Part shown: in pieces, positions 56,262 to 64,000 of the stretch
Position numbering within the stretch: position 1 is the first letter of the stretch
How the letters are laid out: each line of letters opens with the position of its first letter
From: Azospirillum sp. TSA2s
GTDB taxonomy: Bacteria > Pseudomonadota > Alphaproteobacteria > Azospirillales > Azospirillaceae
NCBI RefSeq assembly: GCF_004923315.1
Contig: NZ_CP039648.1
Coordinates: 775,001-839,000 of the forward strand
Length of the DNA: 64,000 bases
Direction: 5' to 3'
The notes under the pieces: model-generated
The model's input: only the letters and a program-made list of their open reading frames with translations
Database searches by the model: none
What the model was told of the DNA's origin: nothing
Made by a program: the position numbers and the translations under genes

Positions 56262-58403
56262 CTAGCGGTGAATTCCGGTTTGCGGCTCCAGGTGGAGACC
56301 GCCACTCGGCTCGGCATGTGCCGAAGTCCTTGCCGTCTCGGCCAACAGCTTTGCTGTCGCGACGGCGAGTTGGTGCTGCGTGTATGGCTTGGCAAGCCGC
56401 GGCAGGTCGGCGACGACCCCCTCCGGCAGGTCGGCGTATCCCGTCGCCAGCAGCACCGGCAGATCCGGAACCATGGCACGGGCCACCTGGGCAAGCTCGA
56501 CCCCGGTCATGCCGGGCATCGCATAGTCCGTCAGCAGCAGGTCGACCGTCTGCCCGCTGCGCAGAAGCTCCAGCGCCTCGACACCCGATCCCGCTTCAAG
56601 GACCGTGTGTCCGAGATCGGCCAACATGTCGACGGTGCTCATGGCGATCAGCGCGTCATCGTCGACCACCAGCACCACGGCGGGAGACACATCGGCCGCC
56701 GGGGCCGGCGGCAACTCGGCCGCCTGGGCCGGCGTCGTCGCCTTAGGCAGCCACAGCTCAACCAGCGTCCCCTGACCCGGAACGCTCGACAACCGGAACG
56801 CACCGCCGGACTGCACCGCCAAGCCGTGGACCATCGACAACCCCAGCCCGGTGCCTTTGCCGATGCCCTTGGTCGAGAAGAACGGCTCGATCGCCCGCGC
56901 AAGCGTTGCCTCATCCATCCCTGTGCCGGTGTCCCGCACGCTCACATACGGGTAGGAACCGGGCGGCAGTCCAGACGCGACGGGTACCGGCGCCTCGTCC
57001 ACCGTCACGGTGAGCGTGCCGCCGTCGGGCATGGAATCGCGGGCATTCACGGCGAGATTCAGGATCGCCAGTTCAAGCTGGTTGGGATCGATCAGCGCCG
57101 GCACCGTCGCAGGACGGGCGTCGATGCGGATGACGACACGCGGGCCGACCGAACGTTCCAACAGCGTTTTCATACCATCCAGCAGCCCGGCAAGATCCAC
57201 CGCCTGCGGCTGCAGATCCTGGCGACGGGCGAAAGCCAGAAGCCTTTGGGTCAGTGTCGCTCCGCGTCGGGCTCCCTGCATGGCGCCGTCGAAAAGGCGC
57301 TCCGTCGTCGGATCGGCAGGAAGGCGTTTGCGCAGCAGCTCCAGATTGCCGAGAATCGCCATCAGCAGATTGTTGAAGTCGTGCGCGACACCGCCGGTAA
57401 GCTGGCCCAGAGTCTCCAGCTTCTGCGTCTGGCGCAGTTGCTCTTCGGCGCGTTCGCGGTCGCGGATCTCGTCGCGCAACTGGTCGAGCGTCGCCGCCAA
57501 TTCCCGGGTGCGTTCCTGCACCTTGGATTCCAGCGTTGCGGTAAGGCGCTGCAAAGCCTCCTGCGCCGCCTTCTGGTCGCTGATGTCGACGATGACGGTG
57601 AGTGCTCCGGCTGGCTTGCCGGTGGCGTCCCGCACGGGAACGCCACTGACACGGGTCCAGACCGGCTCTCCGCCGGCAGGATGATGAACGAACTCGATGC
57701 CGCTGACGGTCTCGCCGCGCAGGGCGCACGCGCCGGGAAAGCGGTCTCGTGACAGAGAGCGGCCCTGCTCGTCGTACCCGATCCAGGTCTCCTCCCCGTC
57801 CGGCCGCCGGGACGGGATGACACAGTCCGGAAGAAAGCGCCGGAATGCCGGATTGGACAGAATGGTCCGCCCGTTCCGGTCCATCAGGTTGACCCCCACC
57901 GGCAGGTGTTCCACCAGCGTTTCGAAGCGTGCCCGTTCGTCGGCGAGGTCCGCCAGCAGACGCTCGCGCTCCACCAGCCTCGCCCTTGCCTCATATTGCC
58001 GGCGCCGGCCGCGCAGACAGGTCCGCACGACGCTGACCAGGGTGGTCGGGTGGAAAGGGCGTTCCACGAAGGTGACGTTGCCCAGCAATTCGGTCAGGCG
58101 CGCCGCCTCCGGCGTACGTTCGGCACCGTCGCCCCGCAAGGTGAGCAGAATGACGGGAAGGTCTGACCATGGCGGCTGCGCGCCGATCCAGGCGACGAGA
58201 CCCTGGAGATCGGCGGTCCGCACCGCCTCCTCCGCCAGGATGAGCAGTCCGGCCCCCTCCTCCAGCGCTGTGCAAAGTGCCGGCAGGTCGGGACAGGCAT
58301 GCGCGGCGATCCCGACTTCGCCTAGCAAGGCGCAGGCGACTGTGGCATCCCGTCCATGCGGCGCGAGGATCAGCGCGCGTTCCGTGCTGGCGACCTCGTT
58401 CAA
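56262..58403 (-). CDS. hybrid histidine kinase with N-terminal pseudo-receiver, partner of KaiC-like ATPase
   Basis: A 713-residue cytosolic kinase. Residues 1-130 fold like a receiver (ALILAPHGRDATVACALLGE), but the phospho-Asp position reads LLILAEEA and the conserved Lys is Arg (VERPF), so it cannot be phosphorylated normally. Then come a coiled coil, a PAS domain (LPVGVNLMDRNGRTILSNPA), HisKA (LTGGVAHDFNNLLMAILGNL), HATPase ([27 protein letters not shown]) and a true C-terminal receiver ([27 protein letters not shown]). Start overlaps the kaiC stop by four bases (ATGA). Confidence 0.9.
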   Translation of the reverse strand: MNEVASTERALILAPHGRDATVACALLGEVGIAAHACPDLPALCTALEEGAGLLILAEEAVRTADLQGLVAWIGAQPPWSDLPVILLTLRGDGAERTPEAARLTELLGNVTFVERPFHPTTLVSVVRTCLRGRRRQYEARARLVERERLLADLADERARFETLVEHLPVGVNLMDRNGRTILSNPAFRRFLPDCVIPSRRPDGEETWIGYDEQGRSLSRDRFPGACALRGETVSGIEFVHHPAGGEPVWTRVSGVPVRDATGKPAGALTVIVDISDQKAAQEALQRLTATLESKVQERTRELAATLDQLRDEIRDRERAEEQLRQTQKLETLGQLTGGVAHDFNNLLMAILGNLELLRKRLPADPTTERLFDGAMQGARRGATLTQRLLAFARRQDLQPQAVDLAGLLDGMKTLLERSVGPRVVIRIDARPATVPALIDPNQLELAILNLAVNARDSMPDGGTLTVTVDEAPVPVASGLPPGSYPYVSVRDTGTGMDEATLARAIEPFFSTKGIGKGTGLGLSMVHGLAVQSGGAFRLSSVPGQGTLVELWLPKATTPAQAAELPPAPAADVSPAVVLVVDDDALIAMSTVDMLADLGHTVLEAGSGVEALELLRSGQTVDLLLTDYAMPGMTGVELAQVARAMVPDLPVLLATGYADLPEGVVADLPRLAKPYTQHQLAVATAKLLAETARTSAHAEPSGGLHLEPQTGIHR

Positions 58404-59899
58404 GCTGGATCGTCCTGCAGCAAGGGGCCACCTTGGCCGATATAGACCGGCACGCCGCGCAGAACTCCCTGAAACTCGTCCAGCGGCGGTCCCATGCTGA
58501 TGCCGCTGTCGTTGATCCGGTATTCGCGGATCGTGTCCTCGTGCGGACCGGCGCGCTTCTTGATCACCGAGATCGCCCGCCGGACACGGCCGAGCGCCTC
58601 GAAATAGCGCAGCAGCACGACGGTGTCGGCGAGATAGGTGACATCGACCGGCGCCTGCATGTCACCGATCAGGCCATGCTGCGCGATGGTGAGGAAGGTC
58701 GTCACGCCCTGGCGGTTGAGGTACAGCAGCAATTCGTGAAGATGCAGCACCAGAAGCTGCTCTTCCGGCATCGCCGCCTGATAGCCGTTGAGGCTGTCGA
58801 TCACCACGGTGCGGATCTGCTGGTCGTCGACGCAGGCGCGGACCCGGTGGGTGAACTCGCCGGGCGCGAGTTCCGCCGCATCCACCTGCTCGACGAGCAG
58901 GCTGCCGCGATTCCGCATGGCTTCAAGATCGAAGCCCATCGCCCTGGTCCGGGCGAACAGCAGGCCAAGCTCCTCGTCGAAGACGAAAAGAGCAGCCCGC
59001 TCTCCCCGTGCGATGGCGGCCATCGTGAACTGAACCGCCAGCAGCGATTTTCCGGTCCCAGCGGGGCCGATGATCAGGGTGCTTGATCCGCGCTCCATGC
59101 CGCCGCCCAGCAGCGTGTCGAGTTCGGCGATGCCACTGGCCAGACGCTCTCCGGCGAAGCCGGTCCGATGTTCCGCAGCGACCAGCCGGGGGAACACCTG
59201 GAAACCGCCGGTGGTGATCGTACAGTCATGGAAGCCGCCGCGGTATGCCTGCCCGCGGTACTTGAGCACCCGCAGGCGCCGCCGCTCCGCGCCGTAGGCC
59301 GGCGTCAGCATCTCCAGGCGGATCACGCCGTGCGCGATGCTGTGGACCGTCTTGTCCATGGTGTCGGTGGTCAAGTCGTCGAGCAGCAGCACGGTGGCGC
59401 CGTGCCGGGCGAAATAATGCTTGAGGGCGAGGATCTGGCGCCGGTATCGCAACGAACTCTGGGCCAGCAGCCGGATCTCCGACAGGCTGTCGAGGACGAT
59501 CCGCATCGGCTTGCTCCGCCCGATCGCGTCGAACATCAACTTGGTCGTTTCGCCAAGTTCGAGGTCGGACGAATAGAGCAGACTCTGCTGGTGTGCCTCG
59601 TCGAGCAGGCTCTCCGGCGGAACCAGCTCGAACACCGTGATTTCCTCGCCGAGCGTCCAGCCATGCACGGCTGCGGCGCTGCGCAGTTCGCCCTCGGTTT
59701 CCGACAGGGTGATGTAGAGTCCGGTTTCACCGGCCGCCGCGCCCTCCAGCAGGAACTGCAGGGCAATCGTGGTCTTGCCGGTGCCGGGGCTACCCTCGAG
59801 CAGGAAGACACGGTCGCGGGCGAGGCCGCCGACGAGGATGTCGTCAAGGCCGGCAACGCCGGTTCGCGCCTTGTGCGGCTGTTCAGAGGATGCGGACAT
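58400..59899 (-). CDS. kaiC: KaiC-like double-domain ATPase
   Basis: A 499-residue protein with two RecA/KaiC domains: Walker A GSPGTGKT (residues 36-43) and GPAGTGKS (278-285); Walker B-like MRIVLDSLS and IRTVVIDSLN. The second domain keeps the adjacent glutamates (FDEE, 307-310). By alignment from memory, the KaiC dual phosphosite Ser431/Thr432 corresponds to Thr421-Tyr422 (DVTYLADTVVLLRYF). No kaiA or kaiB is nearby. It is the first gene of a two-gene unit with a hybrid kinase, suggesting a signalling or timing role without the classical oscillator. Confidence 0.93.
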   Translation of the reverse strand: MSASSEQPHKARTGVAGLDDILVGGLARDRVFLLEGSPGTGKTTIALQFLLEGAAAGETGLYITLSETEGELRSAAAVHGWTLGEEITVFELVPPESLLDEAHQQSLLYSSDLELGETTKLMFDAIGRSKPMRIVLDSLSEIRLLAQSSLRYRRQILALKHYFARHGATVLLLDDLTTDTMDKTVHSIAHGVIRLEMLTPAYGAERRRLRVLKYRGQAYRGGFHDCTITTGGFQVFPRLVAAEHRTGFAGERLASGIAELDTLLGGGMERGSSTLIIGPAGTGKSLLAVQFTMAAIARGERAALFVFDEELGLLFARTRAMGFDLEAMRNRGSLLVEQVDAAELAPGEFTHRVRACVDDQQIRTVVIDSLNGYQAAMPEEQLLVLHLHELLLYLNRQGVTTFLTIAQHGLIGDMQAPVDVTYLADTVVLLRYFEALGRVRRAISVIKKRAGPHEDTIREYRINDSGISMGPPLDEFQGVLRGVPVYIGQGGPLLQDDPA

Positions 59900-60374
59900 G
59901 GCGGGCTGGGATATCCGTCAATAGGGTGTCGGGCAACGCATGCGCCGGAGCGCAGTCCGGATTGTCTGAAACAACACGCCGCGCATGCGGAAAGTCATGC
60001 ACTGGTCGAAAGTCCGGCCGGAGGTGGGCGGGTATGCCGCTGAGGCGGGGTAGCGCCGTCTCGGACGTAATGGCGGCGGTGCCTGCAAGCACGCGGCGGG
60101 GAGTCCGGCGCGCAATCGCCAAATCCTGAACCGCCAAGTCCTGGCCAGCCTCGGCCACCATCAGCCACAACTCGGGCAACACGCGGTCGCGACGCACGGC
60201 ACCGGCGTAAGGTGGAGGATCAATGGACGAAGATAATTCTGCACGCAGCGATCCTGACCGTTAAACGCGGTCGTCCAAATCTAATGCGTTGCGCGACTGG
60301 GCGCAGCCTGGGCTATCCTCATCGACCCTTTGGCGTAGAACAATCGATCGGGCACAGCCTTCGCCCGGCCCCGG
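59900..60374. other. 475-bp region between kaiC and tlyA: no gene recognised
   Basis: The frames here (for example 59883-60197 minus and 59890-60129 plus) have arginine/alanine-rich compositions with no ribosome site or family. A strong Shine-Dalgarno (GGTGGAGG, 60211-60218) precedes a 13-residue ORF at 60223-60264 (MDEDNSARSDPDR). The promoter of the kaiC-kinase unit must lie in the left part. Confidence 0.5.
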
Positions 60375-61157
<783 letters not shown>

Positions 61158-61249
61158 GCCGTCGCCCTTCGCTCGCTCGTGACGGCGCATTCCTGACGCG
61201 GAACCGCCGCAAGGGCAAGCCCCGGTTCCAGGCGGCGGCCGGCCAGGCG

Positions 61250-62287
61250 TCAGGCCGGCGGGAAATCCACCGACACGCGGGTGCCATAGGGGCTGCTGTC
61301 CGCCGTCAGCCGGCCGCGCAGCTGACCGACGAAGGCGCGCACCACCTTCAGCCCCAGCGTCGACGCACGGGCGACGTCCAGGCCCTGCGGCAGGCCGATG
61401 CCGCGGTCGACGACCTCCAGATGGATGCGGCCGCCTTCGCCATGGCCGAGCCGCACGTCGATATCGCCGGGCACTCCGGCGGGAAAGGCGTGGCGTGCTG
61501 CGTTGCCGACCAGTTCGCTGACGATCAGGCTGAAGGGAATGACCGACTCCATCGGCATCTCGGTCGTCTCGGCCGTGACCTTGACGCGGTGGGCGCCGGG
61601 CAGCGTCGCCTCAAGCTCCTGGCACAGTTCGCGCAGATGGACCGCCATGTCGACCGTGCCGGCCCGAAGGGCGCCGTGGGTGCGCTGGTGAGCCTGAGTG
61701 ACGATGCCGACCCGTCCGCCGGCGCTCTGCAAGGCGCGGCGGACCTCGGGGTCCTTGCTCGACAGGGTCTGAAGGGTCAGCAGGCTGGAGACCAGTTGCA
61801 GCGTGTTCTTCAGCCGGTGGCTGACATCGCGCAGTCGCCGGTCATGCTCGGCTGCCGATTCCGGCGTCTCCTCGGCAGTGACGATCAAGGCACGGATGAC
61901 GCCGTTGACTCCCAGCAGCGGAGTGACCCGAACATCCCAAAACCGCTCGCCATCGGTGGTGCGGTCACTGGCGGCCCGGTTGCGCTGCGGCTGGCCTGTT
62001 CGCCGTGCCTCGATCAGCATGGACAGCGACAGGGCCGGGAAACGCTCCGTCAGGTTGGTTCCCGCGACCGCGCCCAGCGCCCGGAAGGCGGCGTTGGCGA
62101 AGGCGCAGCGGTCGCCCTCCCCCTCCACCAGGGCGGTGGGTGTCGGCGTCTGATCCAGCAGGCTACGCAACAGCGCCGGATCGTCGATGCCGACGCCCGC
62201 AAGGTCGGTGCCGGCCGCCCGATCCGCCCCAGGATCGGCGCCGAACTCCGCGTTGCGGTATGCCGTGACCGCCATGATGTGCGCCAT
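61250..62287 (-). CDS. PAS-domain HisKA_2 sensor histidine kinase
   Basis: A cytosolic kinase of about 345 residues. A PAS domain (DQTPTPTALVEGEGDRCAFA, residues about 45-150) is followed by a HisKA_2 motif (RRLRDVSHRLKNTLQLVSSL, with the phospho-acceptor His) and an HATPase (LIVSELVGNAARHAFPAG; VDRGIGLPQGLD). This type often responds to light or stress through PhyR-like regulators; none is adjacent. The ATG at 62287 has GAGG nine bases upstream; the frame opens at 62401 with other ATGs at 62350, 62308 and 62275. It sits between dxs and tlyA. Confidence 0.85.
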   Translation of the reverse strand: MAHIMAVTAYRNAEFGADPGADRAAGTDLAGVGIDDPALLRSLLDQTPTPTALVEGEGDRCAFANAAFRALGAVAGTNLTERFPALSLSMLIEARRTGQPQRNRAASDRTTDGERFWDVRVTPLLGVNGVIRALIVTAEETPESAAEHDRRLRDVSHRLKNTLQLVSSLLTLQTLSSKDPEVRRALQSAGGRVGIVTQAHQRTHGALRAGTVDMAVHLRELCQELEATLPGAHRVKVTAETTEMPMESVIPFSLIVSELVGNAARHAFPAGVPGDIDVRLGHGEGGRIHLEVVDRGIGLPQGLDVARASTLGLKVVRAFVGQLRGRLTADSSPYGTRVSVDFPPA

Positions 62288-62473
62288 CGCCCCTGACCTC
62301 GTAGCCATCCGCTGCCGCAGGCTCTTCCCCCAAGTCCTGGGAGCTACCATTTCAGCCTGGGGAGTGTAAGGCGTCGCTCGCGCTCCACACCAGTCCAACA
62401 ACCCGAAAGGCCGCTAGACAAATGGCATTACGCCATTTGGATGCCCCCGTCGAATGGGTGAGGGAACGAGTGG

Positions 62474-64000
62474 TCAGGCCCGCGCCGCGGCACTCTCGAT
62501 CCCCAGCGCCTGCAGCGCGGTGCGGACGATTTGCTGGGCGGTCAGGCCGGCGGTCTCATACTGCTTGGCCGGCGAGTCGTGATCGAGATAGAGGTCCGGC
62601 AGAACCATCGGCCGGATCTTCAGTCCGCCGTCGAGCAGCCCGGCCGTCGCCAGGAATTGCAGCACGAAGCTGCCGAACCCGCCGACCGATCCCTCCTCGA
62701 TGGTGATCAGCACCTCGTGCTCCAGCGCGAGCCGGCGGACCAGATCCTCGTCCAGCGGCTTGGCGAAGCGGGCGTCGGCCAGGGTGGTCGACAGGCCGCG
62801 CGCCGCCAGCTCCGCCGCGGCACGCCGGGCCTCGCCCAGGCGGGTGCCGTAGCTGAGGATGGCGATCTTGGTGCCTTCCTGCAGGATGCGGCCCTTGCCG
62901 ATCGGCAGCAGGCTGCCGCGCTCCGGCAGTTCCAGCCCCACGCCTTCGCCACGCGGGTAGCGCAGGGCCGAGGCACGGTCGTCGATGGCGGCCTGGGTCG
63001 CCACCATGTGCATCAGTTCCAGCTCGTCCGCCGCCGCCATCAGGACGATGTCGGGCAGGCAGCCGAGATAGGCGGTGTCGAAGGACCCGGCATGGGTCGC
63101 CCCGTCCGCGCCCACCAGCCCGGCGCGGTCCAGCGCGAAGCGCACCGGCAGATGCTGCAGCACCACGTCATGGATGACCTGATCGTAGGCGCGCTGCAGG
63201 AAGGTCGAATAGATCGCGCAGAAGGGCTTGAACCCCTCCGTCGCCATGCCGGCGGCGAAGGTCACCGCATGCTGTTCGGCGATGCCGACGTCGAAGCAGC
63301 GGTCGGGGAAGCGCTCCCCGAACAGGTCCAGCCCGGTGCCCGACGGCATGGCGGCGGTGATGCCGACGATGGTCGGGTCGGCCGCCGCCTCGGCGATCAG
63401 GCTCTGGGCGAAGACGCGGGTGTAGGTCGGGGCGTTGGACTTCGGCTTGGACTGGGTGCCGGTCACCACGTCGAACTTGGCGACGGCGTGCAGCTTGTCG
63501 GCCGACTCCTCCGCCGGGCCATAGCCCTTGCCCTTCTTGGTGACGACGTGGATCAGCACCGGCTTGTCGTCGTCGGCGTCGCGGACGTTCTGCAGCACCG
63601 GCAGCAGGTGGTCCAGGTTGTGACCGTCGATCGGGCCGATGTAGTAGAAGCCCAGCTCCTCGAACAGGGTGCCGCCGGTGACCATGCCGCGCGCATATTC
63701 CTCCGCCCGGCGGGCGGCGTTGCGCAGCGGACGCGGCAACTGGTCGGCAATCTCCTTCGCCAGATGGCGCAGCGACAGGTACGGCTTGGACGAGATCAGC
63801 CGCGACAGGTATGCGCTCATCGCGCCGACCGGCGGGGCGATCGACATGTCGTTGTCGTTGAGGATGACGATCAGCCGCGACTTGGTGGAAGCCGCATTGT
63901 TCATCGCCTCGTAGGCCATGCCGGCGCTCATGGCGCCGTCGCCGATCACGGCGATGACGTTGCGCCGCTCCCCCTTCATCTTGCTGGCGACCGCCATGCC
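62474..64000 (-). CDS. dxs: 1-deoxy-D-xylulose-5-phosphate synthase (partial, 5' end outside window)
   Basis: C-terminal 508 or so residues of a roughly 640-residue TPP enzyme, which condenses pyruvate and glyceraldehyde 3-phosphate in the non-mevalonate isoprenoid pathway. It shows [20 protein letters not shown] (TPP motif), the linker [19 protein letters not shown], and the transketolase domain with [20 protein letters not shown] and RYPRGEGVG. The frame continues across the right edge. Followed 72 bp later by the kinase gene, then tlyA. Confidence 0.97.
   Translation of the reverse strand, partial: GMAVASKMKGERRNVIAVIGDGAMSAGMAYEAMNNAASTKSRLIVILNDNDMSIAPPVGAMSAYLSRLISSKPYLSLRHLAKEIADQLPRPLRNAARRAEEYARGMVTGGTLFEELGFYYIGPIDGHNLDHLLPVLQNVRDADDDKPVLIHVVTKKGKGYGPAEESADKLHAVAKFDVVTGTQSKPKSNAPTYTRVFAQSLIAEAAADPTIVGITAAMPSGTGLDLFGERFPDRCFDVGIAEQHAVTFAAGMATEGFKPFCAIYSTFLQRAYDQVIHDVVLQHLPVRFALDRAGLVGADGATHAGSFDTAYLGCLPDIVLMAAADELELMHMVATQAAIDDRASALRYPRGEGVGLELPERGSLLPIGKGRILQEGTKIAILSYGTRLGEARRAAAELAARGLSTTLADARFAKPLDEDLVRRLALEHEVLITIEEGSVGGFGSFVLQFLATAGLLDGGLKIRPMVLPDLYLDHDSPAKQYETAGLTAQQIVRTALQALGIESAAARA

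Noticed and set aside
59883..60197. 104-codon minus-strand frame upstream of kaiC
   Set aside because: Proline/arginine-rich translation without ribosome site or homology; overlaps the kaiC start region.

Overview
The window is a GC-rich, gene-dense stretch of a bacterial replicon, most likely from an alphaproteobacterium of the Azospirillum type (Rhodospirillales). This rests on the strongly GC-biased codon use, the Entner-Doudoroff genes with a divergent hexR, a complete pqqABCDE operon, many two-component and hybrid kinases (one with a long HAMP array), several amino-acid and osmolyte ABC systems, and short GC-rich palindromic repeats between genes. The genus is an inference from gene content. 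No rRNA, tRNA, CRISPR array, transposase or phage gene was recognised.

Left part (1-17 kb). zwf (cut by the window edge) and edd of the Entner-Doudoroff pathway read leftward, and hexR diverges from them across an A/T-rich palindrome. A PQQ block follows: cytochrome c-550 PedF, a LuxR-type response regulator, a PQQ-associated CxxxCW protein and pqqABCDE. Then come an Lrp-type regulator, a cysteine hydrolase, a small unlisted gene, a four-gene YehZYXW-type osmolyte importer and a TPP-dependent E1 alpha/beta pair without E2 or E3.

Middle part (17-36 kb). A pqiABC envelope transport operon is read leftward. A GntR/UTRA regulator precedes a polar amino-acid ABC importer, whose binding-protein and first permease genes are separated by an inverted-repeat element. 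A YefM/YoeB toxin-antitoxin pair follows. bioMNY is joined by overlapping or touching genes to an acyl-CoA ligase, a thiolase lacking its second catalytic cysteine and an MFS exporter. Next are an RTX-like protein with four exact 40-residue repeats, purT, a small lipoprotein, two small paralogous membrane proteins and a small probable winged-helix protein.

Right part (36-64 kb). Two hybrid histidine kinases overlap by four bases; the first has eleven HAMP-type modules, seven of them encoded by 276-bp DNA repeats in exact register. After an 827-bp region containing a strong two-stem hairpin come msrPQ, a dienelactone hydrolase, an AsmA protein, an XRE-SulP pair, a LysR regulator diverging from an omega-aminotransferase plus mmsA (beta-alanine-type catabolism, with a 180-bp composite palindromic element between them), and a KaiC-like ATPase fused by overlap to a hybrid kinase with a pseudo-receiver. 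The window ends with tlyA, a HisKA_2 kinase and dxs, which is cut by the right edge.

The most distinctive items are the KaiC/pseudo-receiver kinase pair, the bioMNY-ligase-thiolase cluster with its altered thiolase, a palindromic repeat translated as part of the CxxxCW gene, the composite repeat at 54.5 kb, the register-perfect HAMP array and the paired operator-like A/T palindromes around hexR.
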